In this document: in pieces, positions 27,609 through 38,881 of the stretch
Numbering within the stretch: the stretch's first letter is position 1
How the letters are laid out: every line of letters begins with the position of its first letter
DNA from: Lepidodermella squamata
Taxonomy: Eukaryota > Gastrotricha
Length of the DNA: 64,000 bases
Direction of reading: 5' to 3'
Assembly: GCA_047495785.1 (NCBI GenBank)
Contig: JBLDXI010000015.1
Location: 2,914,001 to 2,978,000 of the forward strand
Program-made: the position numbers and the translations under genes
The notes under the pieces: generated by a model
Seen by the model: only the letters and a program-made list of their open reading frames with translations
What the model was told of the DNA's origin: nothing
Databases searched by the model: none

Positions 27609-30177
27609 ATGGTATTTAAAATTATCCTTCCAAGTTTTTTCTCAATATGCCATGCTCTCTGGATATTCATAAATTTACTATCATCCTACGAGGAAATACC
27701 AGCACGTCCGAACAATGGCTCCAACAACACAAAAACGCATTATCTAGAAATAGAAAGTTGTTCGAATGAAACATGGCCAGATCTCGAGTTATTTTTGACA
27801 ACCCCTGCCGATAATTATGGGGCGAAAGAAATCACCGAATGGTTTTTACCATCTTTGCACCTCTTTTGGCCCGCCGATCAGACTCTGAAGCTGCTATTCG
27901 TCACCGATGGCGAGAACGAAAACACCGCAATAACTTTTACAACGAAAATGGAAGCAATAGCGAGGAATACTACTCAGCTAATTCAAGCTCGAAGTGTTGC
28001 GGTAAATCGGACCTTTCCATGCCGCGGCTGGCACAAATCACAGTGGTTAAAGTTGTTAGCTGATAATTTTACAGCATCCCGTTTCGTTGGATTCGTTGAT
28101 ACTGACAGCGTTTTTGTCACACGGATAATGCGAAGTGATTTGTTCGTCGGCGATAAACCGATAGTTCGGGGAGTTTACGGCAAACCTCGCACGGGGTTCT
28201 TTGGCAATTGGCACCGGGTTCCGATTCGAACTCGGCGCTACACCGGGCTACGAGGTAGGAATTTTACACTGGTCATGGTTGGAAATAAGATTAAATGCCT
28301 TTTATATTTATTTATTGGAAATAAGAACCTCGAGTGAAGCTATAACGTCGTTGCTCTAATGAAAGGCCCCCTCTATTATTTCGCATAAAATTGAATTTCA
28401 CGAATTTCAGCTCAAATTTGATAAGATTCCTCGCAATAAATGTATGAGGCTGGCTTTGGCGAAAACTGGAACATCCTCATTCCATGTATCAATAGACTCA
28501 TCTCATTGAGTTTGATACTTAATTCGTGATGAAATTCGTGAAATAGTTGATAAATAGCTTGGTATGAGCAATTTCATTTGATCATCGACGATAAAACATC
28601 CAAAAATCAATCACAATCCACTATTAGGATAGACGTCGAATTATCATCAACAGCGCCTCCTTGGCTCAGTTGGCTAGAGCGCCAGTCTCATAATCTGGAG
28701 GTCGTGAGTTCGATCCTCACAGGGGGCAGCTTACGTTTTTTTAAGCGCTAACACCGAGCGAGCTAACAACAAATTTTATTACGCTGTAGTAGCGTATAAT
28801 CAGCTGCGAAAGACGATTCTTATGCATGCCCAATATAATATGTAATGAATAGATGTCAGTGATAGATTAATATGGCCAGATAGATGCACATGCAGTGAAT
28901 CACGTAGTGTCATTTATTTGATTTATTTATCTGATATTCTGGCATATTAAATCTGTAGTTACTGATTCATGCAGGGAAATTGCAGCGATTTTTCCACAGG
29001 GTTTCCGCTCAAACAATATTCCAGGACGGCTCCTCTGTTTTGGGCACTAATCAGTGGGACACAATGGCCTTCGATAGATACAAGCAGGTTTTGTCGTCGT
29101 GATCAGGACCATTGGAAACCCCCTAAACTGCTGGCAATTGTTTTATCTCAAGGAAACAAATAATTCGGCCCCGAAAGGGTTATTATAAAGTGATTCGATG
29201 ATAGCCGTTCGACTACCCTGGTCTCCGCCAGATCGAGAGATCCTTCGCGGAGCTATGCTCCCAGATATTCATTTTAACCAGTCTAAAAATATGTAAATAA
29301 TTTAAAAATTTTAGGGAAAATCCGAGAAAAAATTGGAGGATACGGGCGTCGATCCCGTTACCTCTCGCATGCTAAGCGAGCGCTCTACCATTTGAGCTAA
29401 TCCCCCGGCTTAACAACTAATGTTGTAAGTGAAGACTCAAGTTGGCGCTTGCAGCACGCTTTGTTGACACGCACTTATTAAAACAGCTCAAGTATTACCT
29501 TATAATTTACAACGTACTAATTAAACTCAGTTGGTAACGTATATTCACTTTTTTCAGAGCCGTTCAACTGCATGACCTATTTCCCTGTCATAATCAAAAC
29601 CGAACATTTGAAATTTATCCGCAGCCTAATGCTTCGGCAATTTCGTGATCCGGATTTCGATCGAACTTTCGCGAAATTGGCCGCTCAAGAACTGTATTCG
29701 GAATACAACATAATGTGCACGGTATTATGGTGGCATTTCCGCGACGATTATCATTGGATAATTACCGAAACCGAAGTTGGGTGGCGGGGTCGAGCTCCAG
29801 CTGGTCAGGTCCGGAACTTGGAAGATGCGGAAATTTCAACGGAACTACTAACTCGATCCCCGAGTCCTCATTTATCAGTCCATTGGACCTATCACAGCGA
29901 GGTTAATGAGCCTAATTCTCTATTGAAAGCATTCCGGAAAGGATACTGTTATTCAATCGCCGAAAATAAGCCAGGTTATTGCAGCAATTTTGAAGATCCG
30001 GAGTCACGAGTCGATCCGAATCTATTCATCTTTGAATGGGATGATTTTTCAAAGCGGCCAGGTGCTTTCGAGGCTCATTTACAGCGGCTTGAAGCAATGA
30101 AAATTTGCCCTCATAAATGGAATGAGGACGCTGTTGAAAAATTAGTATCAAATAATAATAAAACTGAGGCTAACTAA
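27609..30177 (+). CDS. Putative type II membrane glycosyltransferase-like protein (458 aa)
   Basis: Exons 27609-28254, 28975-29087 and 29560-30177 are in phase and give 458 residues. The exon 3 start uses the second AG of CAGAG. A hydrophobic N-terminal anchor (residues 5-25) is followed by a lumenal domain with N-glycosylation sites. FVGFVDTDSVFV (about residue 160) fits the Asp-x-Asp nucleotide-sugar site of GT-A folds; CMTYFPVIIKTEHL follows near residue 258. I infer a Golgi or ER glycosyltransferase; the donor and acceptor are unknown. Intron 1 carries tRNA-Met and intron 2 carries tRNA-Ala in antisense. Two degraded copies lie upstream. The middle exon is the least certain part of the model. 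Confidence 0.65.
28655..28728 (+). tRNA. tRNA-Met (CAT), in intron 1 of the glycosyltransferase-like gene
   Basis: The 74-nt cloverleaf has acceptor GCCTCCT/AGGGGGC, D arm AGTTGGCTAGAG, anticodon loop CTCATAA (CAT) and T arm GTGAG/CTCAC. The lack of initiator features suggests the elongator form. Confidence 0.93.
29334..29406 (-). tRNA. tRNA-Ala (AGC), antisense in intron 2 of the glycosyltransferase-like gene
   Basis: On the minus strand, acceptor GGGGGAT/ATCCTCC, D arm with AAATGGTAGAG, anticodon stem CTCGC/GCGAG with loop TTAGCAT (AGC) and T arm with TCGAC-type loop. It looks intact. Confidence 0.9.
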
Positions 30178-30237
30178 TCAATTTTATTTCAAAATATCAA
30201 AAAATTCGATGAAGAAAAATGTTATAATTTAAAGTTT

Positions 30238-33009
30238 TCATTGCGATTTTGAGCCAAAAACCAAGCCCCATTTGACACCGGCAACAATACTGACTGACAC
30301 GCCGGTTACAACATTAAGGTCTAATTCAATCAAGCGGATCCACCTGGTACTGATATCGGAATCGGCTTGATTTTTCTCCGTTAACGCGACTACTGCTTCA
30401 AAAAATCGGCCAGAATTGAGCTTCATTATCTGCGTCGTGAAAATAGTTACTTCCAAAGACTTGAGGGTTAATTCAAACGGCATCATAACCAGACACGGTT
30501 GAATGATTTCATGGAGGCTAGGTTCAATATTAGCATCAAATAATGACCTTTCGACAACAAAACACCACATCGGGGTAACATTGCCATAGAAACGAGGCGC
30601 GCCTTTGATTCGATATTGAAATCCTAATTGATCCAGCTCAAGCCTATCTCGTCGAAATCGACTAAAGTCACGCATGATTTCACATTTTCCAACCTCATCA
30701 AAATTCAAAGTCCAATCGCTTATTTTCGAATCGAAAATCAGTCGATGCGGCTTGTTCCAGGGTGACTCAAATAAAGCGGCGTAATTTATCAAATTAACAG
30801 CCGCTTCGTCGTTTCGAATCGAACTTGAAATCGCTCGCAAAATATCGTCATCGTTAATTTTCGTAAACGCCTCAACAGCTGATCGATAATCAAGCATCGC
30901 CATTTCATCGCCAAGATTCGATTCAAAAATTGATTGGAAATCGAAATTTGATAAATCAGGAAACTGTTTCTCCGCAAACCAGTCGGTAGGAAGACGTGAG
31001 TTTGCGAGGGCCAAATCTATAGCTTTCGAGCTATTTCGATCCCAAAATTCGGTATCTGAACCCGTATTTTGCGACCCATTCCAGCGCCTTCGATCCCGTT
31101 CCACTTGACTGACCGCCTGCTCAAGCGACCGTTCACTCATCCCGCCGTAATAAGCCTTTATTTGGCGATAAAAAGCTCGAGCCAAACTAGCGTTTTGAAA
31201 TTTTATCGAGCATACCAACTCGAGGTCACAATCGATCCGAGACGATTTGAAGAAAGTTACTTCCTTATCTTGCCAATTGATGTGAGTCGTCGCGGCTGGG
31301 AAGTCGTAGCTCCAGCGAAATGGCGCCTGCTTCCATCGACCTTCGTTCCATTTCGGGGTTGGGACAAGGTACAAAGACCGTTCGCCCCAATCGTTGGCAA
31401 CTACCATGGCGTCAACTTGGTCAGAATCTCGATAAATTGCCTTCGAAAACGCGATTGGTAAAACATTATTCGCTATAGCTATAATCTAAATAAGAAAGGA
31501 AAATTAAATTGATGAAAAAATTAAATCTCAATGTTTCTGATTTTTTTCTCGACCTTTTTTCCACTCCAAGCTAACACGGTTTCAAAGTTTGAAATCGACA
31601 AAGTCGCCGGCTTATTGGAACCTGACAAAGCCAACGCCCAATGCACCGAATTATCAACCGGAACTAAGCGATGTTGACTCGAGGTGAGATGAACCTCGAC
31701 AAAGCGTAACCAGCGCGTATTTGGCAATCGGCCAATTGGCTCGTGGCAACTCCGCTCAGTCGACATGACAAGAACGCGACACGGCCGCCAGTCGTTTAAA
31801 CTCGGCACTGGCTTTAGGGCGACGGAAAAGAAAACAGTCACTTTCTGCTCGCTGTTCAACATCAATTTTTGCGGGAATAGAACCAGCCAGGGGGTCAAAA
31901 GTCGGGCCATTAAACCGTTCAATTTAACTGCCGTAGCCGAGTAGCACCAAACTGGTTCCAGCGTGGTACCTCGAGCCGAAGGCACATCCGCGTTAGGGCT
32001 GGTCAAATTTCTTAGAAAATTTATCAACGCCAATCGATGGTTAGGTCTAGGCGGTGAAATCAGGGTCAGCGACCATTCCAGGGTGGCTAATAAACCGTTG
32101 CGAAATAAATGCGGCACATTGAACGGCCACTCGAGGAGAGGTGCAATATTTTCAATCGCGAAACCGGTGTTTAAAACCTGTTTAGAAACAGCTCGCATCA
32201 AATCTTGATCATTCAGGCTGGAAAAAGCTAACACAGAATCTGCATCGTCGTGGAAAAACGGTTGTAGGCCGTGTTTCGTGCACTGGCCACCCTGGAAATT
32301 GTAACTATTATCCATCTCAGCTTTCACAGATTCCGGGTCGGGTAAATGCGGCAGCGTAAAATTTGGCGTGACAAAATTGTTATCAGGTAACGTCAATTTT
32401 CGCCAGGTTGGTCGTTGAAAGAAGATTTGGTCATCACAAGCTCCGATAAATTCATTCAGCCGCCGGTGGGTTTTCTGGTAAGGCAGCAAACAATCGCCGA
32501 ATTCAGGCTTCAGCAGCAATCCGATGTAACTTTTGACTTGGCGAAAGAAAATCAACGCTCTTTGGCTTGATTTGAAAGTTAATTTCAAACTATTTCCAGC
32601 TACATCGATAGGCGATGACTTGACCGGCATTGATTCAATAGGCATTGGCATCAAATTGGTGATAATTAACGAGCGATTTGCTACGTCAAGTTCGATTGAA
32701 GAATCAGCAGCGTTGTCGGATGGGATGAAATAACGATGAATTATGGCGGTTTGTTTATCGATGACAAAAAGCCATCGATTAGCTGATGGATCAGCGTTGA
32801 TTTGAACAGTCATTACGCCTAAACCCTCGTCAACAGCTGGGCAGTAAACATCCCTAGCTCTAGCAATTTTCTGAAAAATTTAGGAAAAAATGAAGTATTG
32901 ACCGTTTTTTAATGAATTTCAAAACCTTTGTGCCAGGGATTTCAAGGTGTCTGGGCTTCGTTCCGATTGGCTGATCGCATAGCGTTTCTTCACTTGTGAA
33001 TCGAAACAT
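30238..33009 (-). CDS. Orphan protein with two tandem related domains (882 aa)
   Basis: Exons are 33009-32926, 32870-31554 and 31485-30238, all phase 0, giving 882 residues. The introns are 55 and 68 bp. Two halves of about 400 residues are related: both have a basic stretch early on (FFRQVKSY and FYRQIKAYY), PxWC (EPVWCYS and TPMWCFV), a PxLVxxPxxLxL block and RWxRxxE (RWLRFVEVHL and RWIRLIELDL) ending in HWALALSGSN or KWGLVFGSKS. I recognise no family. No signal peptide or membrane helix is seen. If intron 2 is not spliced, the first half would end at about 31521 and the second would lack a good start, so I prefer one gene. Confidence 0.65.
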
Positions 33010-33257
33010 GTATTACAGTTTTTCAAATCACAATACCAGCGCAGTTTTTATTGTGAGATTGTCATTGTAAATAATTAAGGTGGCGCTTTTATTATTTTCC
33101 CGCAGTCATTCGCGACTTCCCACTTTTATCTCCGAAGAAGAAAGGGATATAGTGAAATCATTACCAAATTATTGAATTCAGTACCAAACATCATTGAATT
33201 CCGTACCAAATTATTCCAAACAGTTCCAAATCCCCAATTTGAAGACCCAGTCTTCAA

Positions 33258-33330
33258 CCCTAACCTAACCCTAACCTAACCCTAACCAAAACCTAACCCT
33301 AACCAAAACCAAAACCCTAACCCTAACCAG
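33258..33330. repeat. Degenerate interstitial telomere-like tract (CCCTAA/CCTAA)
   Basis: About 73 bp of CCCTAACC, CCTAACC and CCAAAACC units are found upstream of the orphan gene. On the other strand this is TTAGGG mixed with TTAGG, not the TTAGGC of many nematodes. It could be an interstitial telomeric site or an unrelated satellite. Confidence 0.7.
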
Positions 33331-34489
33331 TTAAAAAACGAATAAAATGGTTAGGTATTGAATTAAATGAAATTTGGTACCGGCGTAAGATTTTCCCAAG
33401 AAGAAATAAACATTGCTTCAATGATGGTTAGTCAAATGTCAGAGTCGGCACATCCTCATGCTATAAATAGCCGCTAAAACAACAAACACAGACTCCAACA
33501 CAAAATTAGGTGTGTCCTATAAGTTGCGCAAATATTTTTTAATTTGCACATTTTTGCAATAATTTCAATTAATTTTTCAAATTAAACCCAACGGGAGAAT
33601 CTCACGTCCTTATAATCCGAGATTTAGAATAATATTAAAAAAATTCCGGAGAAAACCCGGAAGAACCCGAAGGTTCGGTAATTTTCGGTATTTTACCCGG
33701 TTGGACCAAATTTCTCCGGATTATTTTGACGAGTTTATTACCTGATTGAAATTCTCGCGGCATTTCGAGTTTTTCTATGAATTTTCCAGCCGAATTTGAT
33801 ATATGTAGGACTGTCATATGCCTGTCATTCAGAGTTTCTAAACCCTTTTCCGTGCATTTTCTTTGTTTACGTTATCATGCGTTACTAGCGTTTCTAGTCG
33901 TGGCTCCGATCTTGGTATCAGAAATATCATTGGCTTAGCGTAACCTCTATTTAACGCTGCCGAAAAAATCGCACAATAAAGCAGTAAAATTACCGCTATA
34001 TGATTGAACCTATTTTTTTTATTGTCGCATAAATGAAAAATATTTGCTGCACTTAATTGCTAAAATTAAAGTCGGTGAAAACTGGCTGCGTTATTGGGTT
34101 TTTTCATAGTTTTTAGCACACATTTTTGGCGGTCAATATCCGTGATTTTCATTGCATGAAGTTGAATAAAAGAGCCTTTTAGCGCAGTTTTCGAGTATTA
34201 ATTTGCGAACTCGCAATCCGCAAACAATCCAAAGAGGTAACATTTCATTTCATTCCCTCGTTCATAATAATATCTCTTTCATTCATCCCCATTATATTAT
34301 TGTCGCGCTATTTGCTGTAATAGAGAACTTTGTCGGCGTAAACGTGACACCAACGAGTTGCGCAACTGCGCGTGCGTGCGCAAACAACGTTTCACGCGCG
34401 GCCAGAAGGTAACAATAAACAGTTTGAAAGTTCGCGTGCGCTCATTTCGCCCACTTTTCACCTCAACAGAAATTATTGAGTTTCACGTG
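33331..34489. other. Intergenic stretch with a dispersed CCGG-rich repeat
   Basis: No gene is seen. 33641-33700 is an inverted copy of 35665-35735 (inside an intron of the channel gene), sharing CCGGAGAAAACCCGGAA and TTCGGTAATTTTCG. The GC-rich dyads near 34350-34400 precede the secreted His-rich gene. Confidence 0.5.
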
Positions 34490-34945
34490 ATGATGATCAC
34501 CGCCGCTCTCGTTTTGCTCATCGCTGCAACAACCTATTGTTTAGCCGAAAATCCTAATATCAAGGGCGCCCATAATGGTGATTTTTTCTCATTTTTTTCA
34601 CTCGATGATATGTTATTGCTAATTTTTTCAGCTCGCAATATGAAGGGCGAATTTGAGGCGCCCGTTGAGGTGCCGACGTACCACCACCACGCCAAGGGTG
34701 CGCATCACACGTTTCACAAGCACGTGGTCGACGACGATACGGCCGTGCCTGATGGCGTTCATTTAGGCGAGCGATTTTTTGCCGTGCCCCTGCACCTCGG
34801 CGCCCCTCCGCCGCCGAGTGGACCCGAATTGACCGGCAGTGTCGCTAAAAAGCCTAAACACCCTGAACACATTGCAACTGGCCACAAGGGCGAGCTGGAT
34901 TTCGAAGATCGTCATAATTTACCGAAACCTAAAGGCATCTTCTAA
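34490..34945 (+). CDS. Small secreted His-rich protein (133 aa)
   Basis: Start at ATG 34490 (MMITAALVLLIAATTYCLA), a clear signal peptide cleaved near AEN. A 54-bp intron (34578-34631) splits codon G/CT; its length is a multiple of three and it contains no stop, so retention would insert 18 residues. The mature part has His-rich blocks (YHHHAKGAHHTFHKH), a proline stretch (APPPPSGP) and a basic tail. I recognise no family. The gene has short 5' and 3' flanks and is convergent with the channel gene. Confidence 0.6.
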   Translation: MMITAALVLLIAATTYCLAENPNIKGAHNGDFFSFFSLDDMLLLIFSARNMKGEFEAPVEVPTYHHHAKGAHHTFHKHVVDDDTAVPDGVHLGERFFAVPLHLGAPPPPSGPELTGSVAKKPKHPEHIATGHKGELDFEDRHNLPKPKGIF

Positions 34946-34989
34946 TATTACAATAAAAACGATGATTTTACTAATTTGGATTATATATT

Positions 34990-37331
34990 TTAGTCTTTGA
35001 AATAGCGAGGTATTACGCAGAACATGATAACCGGTGTCAAAATAATTGCTGTTAGGTAGAGGATGAAATTTAAACGGGCAGTGACATTTGCGACGTACAT
35101 CCACTGCGCGGAATAGCGCTCTTTTCTCAGCATCACTTTTCCCGCGCGATGGCTGGTCGATTTTCGGCAGTTTTTGTTTACGAAACCACTCGACCGGCGA
35201 CTGCTCGAGTTTGCTGTTATGATTTCGTAATCTTTTGACGGCGATTGCTCCTCGATTGTCGGCGAGATGCCGTCTAGGCACAAGCTGTGATGGCGCCGAT
35301 GTCTAGTCGCCATTTGTTCGGATGAATGATGAGTTCTATGCGGATTTTCGTAAATAGACAGTGGGAGCGCGCTGATAGGCGTTTCGGTTATTGCAACGTC
35401 ATCGCCCGAAATTTCGTCTATTCCTGCAGCCAGTTGCGGCTCTTCAACCAGTAAAATCTTGCCAACGATTCGGCAGATGGTATAAAACAATGAAGGAATA
35501 GCCTGAAAAATTTCAAAACATACCAGACTTTAGTTTAAAATTATTAAAAAAATTGAATTCTCAACTGTTGAAAGTTGATAAATTCATCCAGTTTTTCCAT
35601 TAGTTTAAGAACATTTCAAAAATGCACGAGAAAATGCAAAAAAGTCCGGAAAAATGCTGTCCTACCGGGTAAGATATCGAAAATTACCGAACCATTACCG
35701 AATCGGGGTTTTCCGGGTTTTCTCCGGTAAATTTTTAAATTCTTCGGTTAAATCGCGGATAAAAGGTGGAATATTCTCTCGGTAGGTTTGAATTTGAAAA
35801 ATTTGTTGAATTTCTTACAAAAAGTTTCCGAATAATAAATAAAATGTAAGCCGCCATCGAAAATTTGACCGTTCAATTTTTTTGATTTTTTAGCTTTCAC
35901 TGAATTTAAAAAAGTGGAATAATTCATAATGGAAATGGATCGGAAAATTAGAGGTAGAATGCTTAAATTTAGAACCTCAATTTTAGCGTTGCTAAAATTC
36001 AGATTTTATTTTATTTCAAATTTAGGATGTCCCACAAATAGCTTCTTAAATTTTTAAATGTTAAGCCTTTTCTCACCTTTCGCTGTTTCGCCAATTCAAT
36101 GATGTAAAATACGATTCCTTCGCCCAGTAGAGCGATTCCGCCGATGAAACTCATCTGCAAATTGAGGTAGAGAATCAATAGCGGCAGCGTTTCACTCGAC
36201 CTAGGAATTTGTTCCGAAATCATCGTTTGAAAAACCGAATACGCCAACAGGCACGTGACCGATATGTGAATTTTGATGACCTCAGTTGTCGGCAGTAAAA
36301 ACGTCACCAGCTCAACGACGGATATAATAATGCTCGGAATTATCACATTCGCAAAGTAGAACAACGATTTCCGCTCCAATTTAAGGTAGTAGATAACGTG
36401 GGAATAGTTGTAGGAGCTATCCGGCAGGTATACCGTATAGCCGCCATCAGTTCGATTTCCAACAAGTCGCCACAGCTTGTTTTCAGTCCAAAGACCCTGT
36501 ATTTTGTTGAGCTTTTCCTCGGGATAAAATATTTGCTGCGTCGTAGGCGTTGACCAGCTTTCGAAGCGCAGCATGCACTCTTGCTCATCGAAGGGAAAGT
36601 AGGTCAAATCCGCCTCGCAATTAACGGCTAAACGACCCGGTGTGTCGTAGTAAATTTCGCCGTCGCTCGATATCGCCACTTTCGCGCCTTTGTATTCAAC
36701 GATCTCGTAAGGATCCTCGGCCTGATTTTAAGTCAACAATACAAATAATCAATGTAAAAATTAGTGAAGCGTACCGAATTTAGCAGAATGACATCAGGCA
36801 GCCAGACCAATTTAGCAGAAAGAACCAAAAATGGCACAACACAGCGAAAATCACGTGAATGATTCCAAGTCAGATAATCGTCATACCAATGCTGATAAAA
36901 TTTTTAAAATTTTCAAAAAATAACAATAAAACTCACTCACCAATGTAACGTATCCTTCGATTATGAAAATATTGTCACGCTCAATCTAAAAATAATTGAA
37001 AATAACTTGGAAGATTTGAATCGATTTGTGAATTATACGAAGTCTTCGATTTCGAAGAGATTAAGGGACATGCCAACTTCAACTGGCCGGCTGGCGTTTC
37101 TTCTCGGACGTGTTAGCCTCGAGTAATTAGCGAATATTGCATCGGTGACATCCTTCTCTGAAATTTCACGCCTAGTGGGTGCTAAAAAAAAATCACGTGT
37201 GGTTAAAATTCCGGCGGTGCACTCACAGCAATCTAGTTACCCTGGTCGCATTCTTTATTTAGCGCTTCGATAATACACGAGCTAATCAGCGTCGATAGCA
37301 CAACACTGGCGATCAGCCGACCATATGTCAT
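34990..37331 (-). CDS. Cys-loop ligand-gated ion channel subunit, nicotinic-like, non-alpha (509 aa)
   Basis: Exons are 37331-37241, 37157-37039, 36985-36941, 36891-36775, 36721-36077 and 35502-34990; phases close to 509 residues. Signal peptide at the N-terminus; NYSRLTRP and HWYDDYLTWN fit the extracellular domain; the Cys-loop CEADLTYFPFDEQEC has the canonical 13-residue spacing. M1-M3 are at about residues 235-330, then a long M3-M4 loop and M4 (LYLTAIILTPVIMFCV). M2 starts TEVIKIHISV, with Glu at the intermediate ring and no PAR motif, which points to cation selectivity. The loop C region (VYLPDSSYNYSH) lacks the vicinal Cys pair of alpha subunits, so it probably needs a partner subunit. 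Confidence 0.9.
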
Positions 37332-38881
37332 GCGGACAATTTTCGTAATTCACCGCCTAGACGCTGTAAAGACAGAGAATAAATTCCTATAAAAGCATTT
37401 ATTAGCCTACATTTTACGACGAAAAATTCGGCATTTTTGCCCTTTTTGCTTTCATACCTGTTTAAAAATTCTGAATGACGCCTTATTCGCATAAATTCTT
37501 TGTTTACTTTTATCTTCAGGCTTTAAATGATTTACTAGACATCCGGCAATATATTATCTATAAAAACCTATATTTATTTTGTGGGCCCTAAGAATGTGTG
37601 ACAACATCGTTATCGCATGAGCAGAGAGCCGGGGAAATATTTTTACAGCTCGCAAATATTTCCCAGCTGACCAGGAAATCGCATCGTCGTTTATTATTAG
37701 ATTTTAACATGGCACATTTGGCTCATCATCGCTTGGATTCGATGACCATAACAGGAGCTGCTGTATTTTACATTCAATTTATCATGTGGCCATAAAGTCG
37801 AGAAAATGTTACGAGTGTCCTTCGATGGGTGCACAGTTATTTATTTCAAGGTTAAATTCGACGTGGGAAACGTTTCCTTATCACTTATACCACTTTGATG
37901 CAAAATTTTGAAGGACAAAAAAAGCAAAAAAAATAATTGCTGTCCATTGATTTTAAAATTGATTAACCCACGCAATTTCTTAATGATATTAATGAGAATC
38001 CTTTGACAGTAAGACGTGGCTGAACCAACGCGGCGAAACGTTATAAAAAATGAAGCATCGATTGGAAAAACTCGTGAGGTCATTTACGATCGTGAGTCGT
38101 GACTGCTACTACGTGACAAATTGCCTCTGCGGATTTGAGCAGCAGACAATATAGTAGATTTGAAGATGAAAAACAGCGAATCATGATGGGCAGGAGCTCT
38201 TCGTGTTCACATCAATATTTTATGGTGAACTATTACCATGAAACGTTCGCCGAAAGTTTATATACAGGTTAACTCACCCTAATCCACCTGAATAGAAATT
38301 GATTTCCCAGTAATTTCTATATTTTTCTACATAGCATGACTTTTTTCTTTATATCAACCTGTAGGAGGAAATGAGATTTGAAGAAAGCGAGGGTAGGCCT
38401 TACTCATTTTCAATTATTGCACCATTGGGACCTGAACACATTTCTAAGACGCAGTTTATATCGGGAAAAAATGCGCGTTGTTTTTGTTATGAGAATCGAT
38501 TCAGGAAAATTTCCTCAGTATATGTCGACCCTAATAATCACCTATCATTGTCTAATTATAAATCGATTGTCCACCGGTAATATCAGTAAAAAAAAACCTT
38601 GCGTGCACCTATCTTTAGCATGGTCGATAATTTCTTTGATTGTTTCCCTCAGGCAGTAGGACACAATGGCCGTGACCTAATATAATAAACTCGCGCCTCG
38701 TGCAATCTACATTAAAGGCCGTCTCGAAAAGATTTAAGGCGATCAAGTTTGATTAAATGTCTTCGGGCGATCAAAATCGTCCTAACGTCATCTCTTCATA
38801 TCATTTTATAAATTTCCACTTGTACTGTTTTAGTTAATTCCGCTAAAATAAAACGCGAATAGCTTGTCTCTATTTTAATAG
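37332..38881. other. Intergenic stretch between channel gene and receptor array
   Basis: No gene is seen. The short open frames have no family features. It should hold the divergent promoters of the channel (minus) and the first receptor (plus). Confidence 0.5.
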
